NCBI GenBank assembly: GCA_025055755.1
Contig: JANWWF010000002.1
Location: 263,628 to 327,627, forward strand
Direction of reading: 5' to 3'
Length of the DNA: 64,000 nt
DNA from: Candidatus Kapaibacterium sp.
GTDB taxonomy: Bacteria; Bacteroidota; Ignavibacteria; Kapaibacteriales; NICIL-2
The stretch's first letter is position 1, and each line of letters opens with the position of its first letter. The position numbers and the translations under genes are program-made. The notes under the pieces are model-generated. The model did not search any database and was not told where the DNA came from. It saw nothing but the letters and a program-made list of their open reading frames with translations. This document shows positions 54,477 through 63,504 of the stretch, one piece after another.

Positions 54477-55496
54477 CTATAATGGGAAAGGAGTATCGGA
54501 GTATAACAGGGCAAGTACAACGCGTGCAACACTTGCCAAGGTGTTGCCAGAAATGTTATCCAAAGTGTCTTTTGTTGTGTGCCAGTAGCGGCGGCGTGCC
54601 GAAGGAGATGAGTTACCAACAAGCTCCAGGTCGATGATATTCACCGTTGGAATTCCAGCCTCGATGAGAGGGAGATGATCATCAACGACACTTCCACCAA
54701 TCTGATCAATGAAATGACCTCCGCCATAAAGTTTGCCGAGCCTCCAGAGACGCTCGACCACCGAAGCTGCAGCTTGGTATGAGTTGTATTCCATGGGGAA
54801 CCGTGCATCACGATCACCAACCATGTCAAAAAGAATTCCATACCGTGGACGGGGAGAAAGTGGCATGTATGTGGCGAAATGCTTTGAGCCAAGGCAGAAC
54901 ATCTTTTCATCAGAAGGGGCCCCCATGTCTTCTGCATCAAAGAGAACGACGTCGATTCCAACAGCTGGAGGGGGGCTTTGGCGCAGAAGGGATACAAGCT
55001 CGAGAATAACCGCAACGCCGCTTGCACCATCATTTGCTCCCGGCACTGGACGTGTACGGTGTTCAGTGACGGGATCTTCATCCGCATAGGGCCGGCTGTC
55101 CCAGTGAGCACAAAGAAGAATACGCTGGGGCTGTTCAGGGAAAAGTCGTGCGATGATGTTTGTGCATTGGTACGTTCGACCGTACACATTAGCACGAAAC
55201 GGCTGCTCGAAGACGGTATCGGCTATTCCCCGAAGCTGTGCAAGCAGCCACACTCGACATGAGTCGTGTGCAGCAGTGTTCGGTACTCGAGGACCCCATT
55301 GCAGTTGAGCTCGCACAAGTTGAACTAAACGCTCTGGATCAGGTGCAGGGATAACGGGAGCGTGTATTGGTGACAGCGAGGTATCGGCTGACTGCGGGGA
55401 ACGCGCTGAGCTGCAGCTGCCGCTACAGCCTTCCCCATGGAGGCACGTAGAAACAAGCGCAATTAGCCAGAATAATGCATGCCACTTTTTAGTCAT
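54477..55496 (-). CDS. M28 family peptidase, glutaminyl cyclase-like, predicted lipoprotein
   Basis: A 339-residue exported protein with a signal segment and a possible lipobox (GEGCSG). Zinc-binding blocks of the M28 family are AHWDSRPYAD, NDGASGVAVILEL, DAEDMG, VVDDHLPLIEAG and YWHTTKDTLDN. This plan and length fit bacterial glutaminyl-peptide cyclotransferase-like M28 proteins, which in Bacteroidota act in the periplasm and cyclise N-terminal glutamine. An aminopeptidase role is also possible. It is divergent from the YtxH gene and leads a three-gene run with prmA and ppx. Confidence 0.88.
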   Translation of the reverse strand: MTKKWHALFWLIALVSTCLHGEGCSGSCSSARSPQSADTSLSPIHAPVIPAPDPERLVQLVRAQLQWGPRVPNTAAHDSCRVWLLAQLRGIADTVFEQPFRANVYGRTYQCTNIIARLFPEQPQRILLCAHWDSRPYADEDPVTEHRTRPVPGANDGASGVAVILELVSLLRQSPPPAVGIDVVLFDAEDMGAPSDEKMFCLGSKHFATYMPLSPRPRYGILFDMVGDRDARFPMEYNSYQAAASVVERLWRLGKLYGGGHFIDQIGGSVVDDHLPLIEAGIPTVNIIDLELVGNSSPSARRRYWHTTKDTLDNISGNTLASVARVVLALLYSDTPFPL

Positions 55497-55654
55497 GCAG
55501 CAAAACTACGCAGTATTTCGATGGGCATTCCATTTAAGGCTTGCGAAAATGTCTTGTCTATTGTCTCCATTTACATGCTTCAGAATGAGCACGAAAACGC
55601 TTGCGCTATCGTCTCAACAACTGTCAATCATTGTTCAACTGCGGAGATGTACTG

Positions 55655-56080
55655 ATGGAACGACTAGATAGCTCGAACTACACACGCGGTTTTTGGGCGG
55701 GTGCACTTCTTGGTGGAGTGGCGGGAGCTATCATTGCGCTCCTGTTTGCACCAAAAAGCGGTAGAGAGTTACGGCGAGATATTGCCGAGCGTACCAGTGA
55801 CCTTTATGACCGGGCACAGGAAGCACTTAATCCGAAAACGGCAGGAGAGGAGCTTCCGCCAGTGACAATCAACCAAGGGAAAATTCGTGCTCAAAACATC
55901 GTGCAGGCTGCTCGCGAACAAGCGGAGCAGTTACTTTCTGATGCGGAGCAAATCCTTCGTGATGCTCGGGAAAAAGCTGCGTCTGCGAAAGAACACATTC
56001 AGGAAAACATCAATCGTGTTCGAGAAGCCGCAAAAGCAAGTGTAGAAGCCTTCAAAAGCGAACTACAGAGTGATAAGTGA
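55655..56080 (+). CDS. YtxH domain protein
   Basis: A 141-residue protein. After a short start, one hydrophobic helix (FWAGALLGGVAGAIIALLFAPKSG) carries the YtxH signature ending APKSGRELR. A long charged amphipathic coil with Ala/Glu/Arg repeats fills the rest. These are small membrane proteins of unknown function, often linked to general stress. ATG 55655 has GGAG eight bases upstream. It overlaps the DUF948 gene, making a two-gene membrane operon. Confidence 0.88.
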   Translation: MERLDSSNYTRGFWAGALLGGVAGAIIALLFAPKSGRELRRDIAERTSDLYDRAQEALNPKTAGEELPPVTINQGKIRAQNIVQAAREQAEQLLSDAEQILRDAREKAASAKEHIQENINRVREAAKASVEAFKSELQSDK

Positions 56081-56490
56081 TGGATATCGTTCTTTTTAGC
56101 ATAGCGGGTGCAGTGCTGATTGCACTGCTGCTGTTGAGCATAGTTGCCATTCGTTTGCTTAGGCGAATCGAGGGAGTTGTCGAAAAAGCAAACCGTGTAT
56201 TGGAACAGTCCCATGATTTGATTGCATCGCTATCGGGGAGATTGCCAGCCGCACTTGAAAATCTTGAAAAGCTCTCTGATCAGGCAGCCCGTACGTTGGA
56301 TAACGCGGACCGCAAGCTAACAATTCTTGGTGATGCGCTCGATCAATTTCGGCAGATTTCGCAAAGGATCAATTATCTCGAGCAACGAATTCAAGCAAAA
56401 GTAGAAGGGCCGCTAATGGACGCCGCTCGTGTCATCGCAAGTGTTTCTAAGGCAATAAAAACCTTTGCCGAAACATTTAATCGGCGGTAA
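56077..56490 (+). CDS. DUF948-like membrane coiled-coil protein
   Basis: A 137-residue protein with one N-terminal helix (FSIAGAVLIALLLLSIVAIRLL), followed by a chain of amphipathic helices (LSDQAARTLDNADRKLTIL, FRQISQRINYLEQRI). The pattern is that of DUF948 proteins, which often neighbour YtxH genes, as here. Function is unknown. GTG 56077 is directly followed by ATG 56080; either could start translation. Confidence 0.8.
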   Translation: MMDIVLFSIAGAVLIALLLLSIVAIRLLRRIEGVVEKANRVLEQSHDLIASLSGRLPAALENLEKLSDQAARTLDNADRKLTILGDALDQFRQISQRINYLEQRIQAKVEGPLMDAARVIASVSKAIKTFAETFNRR

Positions 56491-56514
56491 CGGATCGACA
56501 AAAAGTCAACACAA

Positions 56515-57114
56515 CTAGCGCGCACGCTGCAGTGTCGGGACAAAGATTGTCTGGAGCCCCCACTGAAGGCTGAACAACATACCCCCATACAAAAGGTCTG
56601 CTGCTAAAGCATTACGGACTAATTCAAAAGGCGCAAGACCATTGGTGTGATAAAAAGGCACAGCCATCGCATAACACGTAAGTAATCCTTCCCACGTGTG
56701 TGGATAAAACGTGCCCAATGCCCACACGAAAAAGTTTGTCACTACAAAGAAAATAGTTGACCCAAGGAGCAACGAACCAATGCCCCGAATGAAAGAACGT
56801 CGGACCGAGGCGACGATGCGGGAGATGGTGATGATGAGAACGAAAGTTCCATAGACAACCGGAAGCATGCTGTGGAACAAGTATCCCCAATCATTGTGCA
56901 CAAGAGCGAGAGCAGTATCACTTACGAGCATAGTTCCTAATACAGTTATGACTCCACTGCCAAATGAGGGGAATGTCCACCCAGCGAAAACAGCCATTGC
57001 TGTTACCGGTGCAAAGTTGGGTGGATGGGGAATAAGTCGGCTCATAGCTGCAGCAAAGAGTAAAACTCCTGCAATTCCTGCAGGAAGATGTATTTCAAGG
57101 CGTTGATTACGCAT
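56515..57114 (-). CDS. DUF6580-like integral membrane protein
   Basis: A 199-residue protein with five or six membrane helices. The N-terminal LIPHPPNFAPVTAMAVFAG is the hallmark of this small family, which resembles the membrane component of ECF vitamin transporters. Other family blocks are DWGYLFHSMLPV and VTNFFVWALGTFYPHTWEG. The substrate is unknown. It converges with the DUF948 gene (24 bases between stops) and is followed upstream on the same strand by pgeF after 40 bases. Confidence 0.8.
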   Translation of the reverse strand: MRNQRLEIHLPAGIAGVLLFAAAMSRLIPHPPNFAPVTAMAVFAGWTFPSFGSGVITVLGTMLVSDTALALVHNDWGYLFHSMLPVVYGTFVLIITISRIVASVRRSFIRGIGSLLLGSTIFFVVTNFFVWALGTFYPHTWEGLLTCYAMAVPFYHTNGLAPFELVRNALAADLLYGGMLFSLQWGLQTIFVPTLQRAR

Positions 57115-57154
57115 AACTGAGTCTGAGAAGAGCTACTCCAATACTATCGCAAAA

Positions 57155-57898
57155 TTACACGGTAGAGTTATTGCTCTGAGGAAGGATACCAATAAACGCA
57201 GCCATTCGTCCAGCATGTGCTCCATCTCGACGATAAGAGTGGAATCGCTCATCGCTGATGGTACAGTATTCCGCACCGGTGATGTTATCTTCCCTTAGTC
57301 CACTGGAAAGAAGCTGGCGCCGAATCTCTGCCGCATTATCGAATAGGAACTTACCATCGGATAATGGGCTGATACTATTGGGGAATAATTGTGCGACATC
57401 TCTTCCTACAACGTAGCGCTTTCCAGAAGCACAGGGAGAAAGCCATGCTCGCAGTTGAGCAGGTGGAATGCCAAATACCTGCTCAATAAGCTGAACACCG
57501 CGTTGAACAATCCCTACAGCAGTACCACGCCAACCCGAGTGAAGAGCTGCAACAATTGTTTTTTGAAGATCCCACAAGAGTACTGCACAACAATCAGCAA
57601 CAGAAATGCACAGCAATACACCAGGACGGGCAGTAATCAGCCCGTCGGCAGGCTCTGAAGGAGGGTGCCGATCAACAATTGCGATTGTGCTCCCGTGTAC
57701 CTGATTTGCTGTAACAAGAGCGTTTTCATCAAAACCGAGCTGTCGGGCAAGGGCATCTCGGGCATTCCTGACGTGTTCAATCGAAACATCGGGTGCTGGC
57801 TGCAGCGTCCATCCTCGTGGTGACCATCGCCCTGCGTTGCGCAGAGTGATGCCGTAATGCACTGAACCGTCCCGGTAGTGTAGCATCTCCACAGTCAT
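57155..57898 (-). CDS. pgeF: Peptidoglycan editing factor PgeF (YfiH/LACC1 family)
   Basis: A 247-residue copper/zinc oxidoreductase-like protein. Metal ligands are in ANQVHGSTIAIVD (His), SVADCCAVLLWD (Cys) and AALHSGWRGTAVGIVQRG (His). The C-terminal SDERFHSYRRDGAHAGRMAAFI is the family end. YfiH removes wrongly inserted amino acids from peptidoglycan precursors; mammalian LACC1 acts on purine nucleosides, so either activity is possible. Its start overlaps comEC by four bases. Confidence 0.93.
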   Translation of the reverse strand: MTVEMLHYRDGSVHYGITLRNAGRWSPRGWTLQPAPDVSIEHVRNARDALARQLGFDENALVTANQVHGSTIAIVDRHPPSEPADGLITARPGVLLCISVADCCAVLLWDLQKTIVAALHSGWRGTAVGIVQRGVQLIEQVFGIPPAQLRAWLSPCASGKRYVVGRDVAQLFPNSISPLSDGKFLFDNAAEIRRQLLSSGLREDNITGAEYCTISDERFHSYRRDGAHAGRMAAFIGILPQSNNSTV

Positions 57899-59754
57899 GG
57901 TGGAAGCACAACAGTTTTTGATACCTTCCCTGATGCATGAATAAACGTCTCAGTAAGGGCTCTACACATTTTGCCTTTGCACCGAAGGTAAATGCGTTGT
58001 CCCCCCTGCATGGAACAATGCCGAGCAACAGCACGGACAAACGATGGCGCTACCTCGCTACCAGCATGTACATCGAATGAGACGAAGAAAGTTGACCTGT
58101 CAAGACGCTGGACGGTGGCTGCAATGCCAATGTCTTTGAATGTTTGAGTCTGTGGGAGCGATGCATATCGCCATGCCGCATAACCAACGGTTGCCAGAGT
58201 AAGTATAGAGATGCTTCCACGGAAAAGACCGTGGCGCAAGGACGTAGCATTGAGTGTGTACCACAAAGCAACTGCGCTCAATGCTGCAAGGATGGGAAGT
58301 TCCACTCCGCTGATAACCCAATCAAGGGAGGCAAAAAGCTCAACCACCCACAGCATGCCACGACATGTTGCCTCTGCTACTGAAGCGTAGAATCGGCCAA
58401 GGCTAATGCTTAGCATCCCTGCTCCAAGACTTATGCTGCTTGTTATGATAAAAACCGTTGCAACAGGCACAACGACAAGGTTTGCCGGAAGCGAAAGCAA
58501 AGGGATATAACCAAAAGCCCATGCAGTAATAGGTGCAGTTGCAATAGAAGCACCGAGTGTGATTGATCCACTTGAGCGAAGAAAACTAACAACGCTGGAT
58601 TGGGTGGTGCGCCATAGAGGAAGCCTAGTTATTTGAGCTCCGATCGTTGTAATACCGATTACGGCTGCAGCAGAGAGCTGAAAGGAAAGAGAAAAGACAA
58701 GGCGAGGCTCAACTATGAGCATAAGCCACAGTGCTATAAACACCGCCTGGAGAGGATGAATCCATCGTTGTGCAAGCATCAAAGAAGCTGCAAGTGTGAT
58801 AGCAATTCCTGCTCGTAGGGCAGGTGGCGATGCACCGGTAAACAATACGTAAATCCAGACTGCTATACAAAGCAAGACATATCGAATTCCTCGGTTCCCA
58901 AGTGGGGTAGTTAGCAAAAAAATGATTGAGGCAATCACTCCAACATGAAAACCACTTACTGCAAGTAAATGCGCGGTTCCAGTTCGCGAGAACTTTTCAC
59001 GGAGGTCGTGTTCCAGGTTTTGTCGCTGACCAAGGATGATCGCTTCTACCAATGTACGGGTAGCTTGATCGGAAAAAATGTGCTTGCATGTAGACCGTGT
59101 AAAGGCGCGTAACGCATCGAATGCGGCATCAATGGAAGACGGAGGGGAGGAAAGAAATGCAGGAGGGTTCCCTACAGTGTAGCCGACTAAGTGGATGTGG
59201 TGAGATAATGCCCTTAGCCACTCAACAGTTCCATTCGGATACTCCGGTGTATGAACAGGTCGGAGCATTGATGTGGCGATTATTCTCTTTCCTCGAAGCT
59301 GTTCTTTGTCGGCGGTGAAATTCTTCAGATAGAGCAAAAGGCGAATCCCAGAGCGAGGAGGTAACCATTGTGGATCTACGGTTGCTTCGACTATGCAGCG
59401 TGTTGCAGTAGGTGAATTGGAAACGATGTCAATGATCTTGCCATCAATCCATGCCAGTATTTGAAGTGTGTGCTTAGAAACGATTGGAAGATCGGCAGTA
59501 ATTCTGCTGCACGTAAGAACACCAATTCCAATACAAGCTATGGAGTAAGCGAGACTACGAAGTTTTACTATGCGGATCGATAACATGCAGAGCATCAGCG
59601 CTGCACAGCTTGGTATGATGAGTTCATCTATACTCACTTGAGCATACCATTCGACGATTCCTCCAAGGGTGGAAAGCCCCAGTAGAGTTGTAAGCCGTCG
59701 AGGAATTGCCGGTTCACGTGTATTGGTAATAATGCCGTAATTTTGTGCAGTCAT
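57895..59754 (-). CDS. comEC: ComEC/Rec2-family DNA uptake channel, without beta-lactamase domain
   Basis: About 619 residues. N-terminal helices lead a DUF4131-like soluble part (about 100-200), then the Competence domain with many membrane helices. SRTGTAHLLAVSGFHVGVIASII and FTGASPPALRAGIAITL are the recognisable blocks. Many ComEC proteins have a C-terminal metallo-beta-lactamase domain; this one ends before it. The protein imports single-stranded DNA during natural transformation. ATG 59754 is preferred; ATG 59775 would overlap rpmB on the other strand. Confidence 0.88.
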   Translation of the reverse strand: MTAQNYGIITNTREPAIPRRLTTLLGLSTLGGIVEWYAQVSIDELIIPSCAALMLCMLSIRIVKLRSLAYSIACIGIGVLTCSRITADLPIVSKHTLQILAWIDGKIIDIVSNSPTATRCIVEATVDPQWLPPRSGIRLLLYLKNFTADKEQLRGKRIIATSMLRPVHTPEYPNGTVEWLRALSHHIHLVGYTVGNPPAFLSSPPSSIDAAFDALRAFTRSTCKHIFSDQATRTLVEAIILGQRQNLEHDLREKFSRTGTAHLLAVSGFHVGVIASIIFLLTTPLGNRGIRYVLLCIAVWIYVLFTGASPPALRAGIAITLAASLMLAQRWIHPLQAVFIALWLMLIVEPRLVFSLSFQLSAAAVIGITTIGAQITRLPLWRTTQSSVVSFLRSSGSITLGASIATAPITAWAFGYIPLLSLPANLVVVPVATVFIITSSISLGAGMLSISLGRFYASVAEATCRGMLWVVELFASLDWVISGVELPILAALSAVALWYTLNATSLRHGLFRGSISILTLATVGYAAWRYASLPQTQTFKDIGIAATVQRLDRSTFFVSFDVHAGSEVAPSFVRAVARHCSMQGGQRIYLRCKGKMCRALTETFIHASGKVSKTVVLPP

Positions 59755-59767
59755 TTCTGGAGGCACT

Positions 59768-59989
59768 ATGTCCAAGCGTTGTCAAATTAGTGGTACGACC
59801 GTTTTATACGGAAATCACGTCTCGCATGCAAACAATAAGCGGCGTCGGCGTTTTCTTCCGAACTTGCAGTATAAACGGGTATGGGACGACGAAGCAAAGC
59901 GCTTTGTTCGCTTGCGGTTAACAGTGCGTGCGCTTAAGACGGTTACGAAGAAAGGACTCCAAGCAACTCTGCGCGAACTTGCGCGGTAA
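59768..59989 (+). CDS. rpmB: 50S ribosomal protein L28
   Basis: A 73-residue basic protein. MSKRCQISGTTVLYGNHVSHANNKRRRRFLPNLQ is the L28 start (given in short as RCQISG and HANNKRRRRFLPN), followed by VRLRLTVRALKTVTKKGL. GGAGG stands at the proper spacing just before ATG 59768. It stands alone rather than with rpmG, and is divergent from comEC, whose start lies 14 bases away. Confidence 0.96.
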   Translation: MSKRCQISGTTVLYGNHVSHANNKRRRRFLPNLQYKRVWDDEAKRFVRLRLTVRALKTVTKKGLQATLRELAR

Positions 59990-60066
59990 TTCCCCGCATA
60001 TTACGCTGAGCTTTGAGTTGTTCAGAAGTTGATCCTCCTCCTGCCTACAAAGTGGCAGGCACTCCC

Positions 60067-61665
60067 ATGCAATCGCTCAGCAAGCGCCACTTGCATTTAG
60101 CACTATGGCAAAAATGCATAAGTGCCAGTATAGCGATTGCAGTCGTAGGGGGGTATGCTTATGCCCAAGTTGAACAAGGAAAGGGGAAATGCCGCGGTAA
60201 TGCACCTATTGCGTCAATTATTGTTCGAGCTACTGCCTATCGTGTTGCAGGATATCCCCACCGTGCACTCACTGAGCTTCGGCATGCAATTGAGCAAGAT
60301 TCGACATGTGGGGATTTATGGTTGCTCCTTGCTCAAGCATATTACGACGCAGGAGACGTCGCCAGCAGTATTGCTGCAGCATATCAAGCTTTAGCATTTG
60401 ATAGCACGTTAACAGAAGCTTATTCTCTCCTGGCGGACGCACTTGCATTGCGTGATCCGCCGAAGGCAAGCTACTTTGCGCTACGAGCATGGGAGATAAA
60501 TCCGACGCTTTCTAACCAGCTCCGGGCAGCGTACTTGCTTCGCACAGTTGACACTGTACGCGCAATCAGTCTTCTTCGGGAGGTGTTTGAACGGACATCT
60601 GCCGAGGAGGTAGCAAATGAGCTGGTTGCGCTCTGCCTAAGCTACCGCGATACTACTCAAGCCATAGCTCTTCTCCGGCGACTCCTATTTGAATATCCCG
60701 AAGCTGTGGATGTAGCACGTGCGCTGAGTTCACTTTATGTCCAGCGAGAGCAGTGGGATTCGGCGTGGTACTTTGTGCGCTATGCTTTTTACCATATGGA
60801 AACGCTCGATGTCAACGTTACGCTGCGGGAGTGGCTCGCAACACTACGTTCTGGAGCACCGGCTAATCTGCTCATTGAAGTAGGTAGTTTTCTCCAGCGC
60901 CGCGCAGATGTACATCCCGAGTATCTTATTCAGGTTGCTAGGATGTTAAGTGAACGGCACTTGTGGAATGCGGCACAAATATTAATCGAAGAAGCGATTC
61001 TCCATCGCAAAGTAGAGCGAGCTCATGCCATTGCTGCAATGGAATTGGCTGCACAATACAATAGTCCTGCATATGCAGACCTTTTACTCTCCCTGCGTGA
61101 TAGTGTATGGCATGATTCGTGGATACCAGCTCTCCGTTTGCACATAGCTCGGACATATGGCACTTATTCCCTTGCAGAGCAAGAGCGATTGGTACATCTT
61201 GCTCTTGCCCGTGATAGTTCTGACTCCTATGCCCTATTTTATGCTGCTTACTTTGCCCATACTGCGGGATTGCAGGAGCGGGCTCTTGAATTCTATAATC
61301 GACTTGTATTCTTTGAACCGGACAATGCAGCCGCAGCGAACAACTTGGCATACCTTCTTGCAGAGCGAGGTGAGCGCTTAGGGTATGCGCTTGAATTAGC
61401 TCAACGTGCGCTTGATAGTGACAGCACGAATCCTTCATTCCTTGACACATACGGGTGGATCCTTTATAAGCTTGGGAGATATCGCGAAGCTGGTGATTAC
61501 CTGGAGCGGGCAGTGGCGCATAGCCCTCATGCATCGGCTACACTTTTTGAGCATTTGGGCGATAATTACAGTAAACTCGGCGTAGTCGATCGCGCACGCT
61601 ATTGGTGGCGGCGCGCACTTGATGCTGATCCCACTCGTTTGTATTTACGAAGTCGGCTTCGCTGA
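60067..61665 (+). CDS. Exported tetratricopeptide-repeat protein
   Basis: About 532 residues. A signal-like segment (SIAIAVVGGYAYAQ) is followed by TPR-like helical repeats through the whole length, clearest at AYDAGDVASSIAAAYQALAFD, near residue 130, and in the C-terminal set NLAYLLAERGERLGYALELA, LDTYGWILYKLGRYREAGDYL and LGDNYSKLGVVDRARYWW. TPR proteins mediate protein contacts; the periplasm or outer membrane is likely. It lies 65 bases before motA. No enzymatic domain is seen. ATG 60067 is chosen for the signal peptide. Confidence 0.86.
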   Translation: MQSLSKRHLHLALWQKCISASIAIAVVGGYAYAQVEQGKGKCRGNAPIASIIVRATAYRVAGYPHRALTELRHAIEQDSTCGDLWLLLAQAYYDAGDVASSIAAAYQALAFDSTLTEAYSLLADALALRDPPKASYFALRAWEINPTLSNQLRAAYLLRTVDTVRAISLLREVFERTSAEEVANELVALCLSYRDTTQAIALLRRLLFEYPEAVDVARALSSLYVQREQWDSAWYFVRYAFYHMETLDVNVTLREWLATLRSGAPANLLIEVGSFLQRRADVHPEYLIQVARMLSERHLWNAAQILIEEAILHRKVERAHAIAAMELAAQYNSPAYADLLLSLRDSVWHDSWIPALRLHIARTYGTYSLAEQERLVHLALARDSSDSYALFYAAYFAHTAGLQERALEFYNRLVFFEPDNAAAANNLAYLLAERGERLGYALELAQRALDSDSTNPSFLDTYGWILYKLGRYREAGDYLERAVAHSPHASATLFEHLGDNYSKLGVVDRARYWWRRALDADPTRLYLRSRLR

Positions 61666-61730
61666 GCACATTACGTCTGCTTCCGCAGATGGCATAGTAG
61701 TGGCGGTAGAATATCCTTCATCGGTCGCCC

Positions 61731-62585
61731 ATGTTTGTTCTGATAGGGTTTATTGTCGTTATCGCAGGCGTGCTCTTGGGATACACTCTCCACGAGGGGC
61801 AAATCATACTTCTGTGGCAACCAACAGAATTTCTCATTATTGGGGGCGCTGCTATAGGGGGAATGCTTATTGCTAACCCACTGCCGACAACCATAGGGAT
61901 TATTAAAGGCATCCTGCAGTCAATAAAGGGAACAGGAATAAGCAAAGAGACCTATCTCGACTTGTTGAAGTTGCTTTACGAATTATTTCAGCTTGCTAAG
62001 CGGGATGGCTTGATTGCCCTTGAGCCACATATTGAAAATCCCGAGGGCTCGCCAATCTTTTCTAAATATCCGAGTTTCTTAGCTAACAAACACGCAGTGG
62101 ATTTCTTGTGTGACACAATGAAAGTAGTTCTCAATGGGGGAATTCCTGCCCATGATTTGGAGGAGTTGATGGACATAGACCTAGAGGCAGCTCAGCATGA
62201 GATGCTCAAGCCACCAGCTGCTTTAGCTACCGTTGCCGATTCATTCCCGGGATTGGGCATTGTAGCAGCAGTACTGGGGGTTGTCATAACCATGGGGAAA
62301 ATAGACCAGCCTCCAGAAGTCATTGGGCATAGTGTTGCGTCTGCTCTAGTGGGGACATTTCTTGGAGTGCTTTTGTCCTATGGATTTGTTGGTCCCTTAG
62401 CTCGTAATCTTGAGAATGCAGCCCGGTCAGAGCACCATATGCTCGTATGTATTAAAGCGGCAGTATTGGCATTCGCACGGGGAGTACCATCGGTAGTAGC
62501 TATAGAATACGGCCGCCGTGCCATCGAGCCCCACGAGCGACCAACTTTCCAGGAAACTGAAGAAGCTGTCAAATCAGTGCGGTAG
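61731..62585 (+). CDS. motA: Flagellar motor stator protein MotA
   Basis: A 284-residue membrane protein with four helices. Helix 1 (LIGFIVVIAGVLLGYTL), GGAAIGGMLIANPL, a large cytoplasmic loop containing RDGLIALEPHIENP, and TVADSFPGLGIVAAVLGVVITMG with the GTFLGVLLSYGFVGPLA final helix match MotA. With MotB it forms the proton channel turning the flagellum. motB follows after 11 bases. This implies a flagellated or once-flagellated cell; no other flagellar gene is in the window. Confidence 0.95.
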   Translation: MFVLIGFIVVIAGVLLGYTLHEGQIILLWQPTEFLIIGGAAIGGMLIANPLPTTIGIIKGILQSIKGTGISKETYLDLLKLLYELFQLAKRDGLIALEPHIENPEGSPIFSKYPSFLANKHAVDFLCDTMKVVLNGGIPAHDLEELMDIDLEAAQHEMLKPPAALATVADSFPGLGIVAAVLGVVITMGKIDQPPEVIGHSVASALVGTFLGVLLSYGFVGPLARNLENAARSEHHMLVCIKAAVLAFARGVPSVVAIEYGRRAIEPHERPTFQETEEAVKSVR

Positions 62586-62596
62586 CGGGAGCAGCT

Positions 62597-63502
62597 ATGT
62601 CAGGTGAACATCCGGTAATCATCAAAAAGAAAAAGCGAGCTGAGCATCACGGCCACCACGGTGGGGCATGGAAGGTCGCATATGCAGATTTTGTTACCGC
62701 CATGATGGCTTTTTTTCTGGTAATGTGGATTTTAGGGCTTAGCCCAGATAACCGACAACGGATTGCAAGTTTTTTCAGAGAACCAGGGTTGTTTAGTTTC
62801 TTAACTGGCAAGAAAATACCGATTGATCAGAACCTTATAGCGGGAAGTTACGGTACGCGTGGTAATAATCCTGGGGTGCAGGATAGCTACATTGAATCCC
62901 AACGCCGTTGGGAGCAGGCACTGTATGATACACTTCAGCGATACATTCGCGAGCGTGCTGTTCAGGATAGCATTGCAGCAGCGAAGAAGCTCCAGGAGGC
63001 AGCGGAAGCTATCAAAGCAAAGCTGGCGGAATTATCAAATGATTCCCGCTACCGAGAACTCTTGCAAAACGTTGAACTAACACTTACTCCGGAAGGATTA
63101 CGTATCGAATTACTGGAAACAAAGGAAAGTGTTTTTTTTGAGGTCGGGAGTGCTCGATTGCGTCCTGCTGCTGTAAGACTTCTCCAAGAGATCACCCCTA
63201 TCCTTCGACAATTGCCCAATCCGGTCATTGTTGAGGGACACACTGACAGTCGTCCTTACGCAAATTCTCACCACTATTCGAATTGGGAGCTTTCTGCCGA
63301 ACGTGCAAATAGCGCCCGCAAAGTTCTCGAAGCAAGTGGTTTGCAGCCCGGGCGTATTAGTGGAGTGCATGGATACGCAGATCGGCGGCTTCGAAATCCA
63401 CTCAATCCATTTGATTTGGTCAATCGCCGTGTCAGTATAGTCGTTGCAAACTTCCGTTCAGAGGATTTCCTTCGTCAGTACACACAACCAGTCTTGCACT
63501 AA
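62597..63502 (+). CDS. motB: Flagellar motor stator protein MotB
   Basis: A 301-residue protein with the MotB start HHGHHGGAWKVAYADFVTAMMAFFLVMWILGL (here given in short: WKVAYADFVTAMMAFF), in which Asp31 is the proton-carrying residue. An OmpA-like peptidoglycan-binding domain ends the protein (IVEGHTDSRPYAN, NWELSAERANSARKVL, VNRRVSIVV). The basic KKKKRAE start lies in the cytoplasm. It follows motA closely and is followed after two bases by the partial receiver-like gene. Confidence 0.96.
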   Translation: MSGEHPVIIKKKKRAEHHGHHGGAWKVAYADFVTAMMAFFLVMWILGLSPDNRQRIASFFREPGLFSFLTGKKIPIDQNLIAGSYGTRGNNPGVQDSYIESQRRWEQALYDTLQRYIRERAVQDSIAAAKKLQEAAEAIKAKLAELSNDSRYRELLQNVELTLTPEGLRIELLETKESVFFEVGSARLRPAAVRLLQEITPILRQLPNPVIVEGHTDSRPYANSHHYSNWELSAERANSARKVLEASGLQPGRISGVHGYADRRLRNPLNPFDLVNRRVSIVVANFRSEDFLRQYTQPVLH

Positions 63503-63504
63503 GC

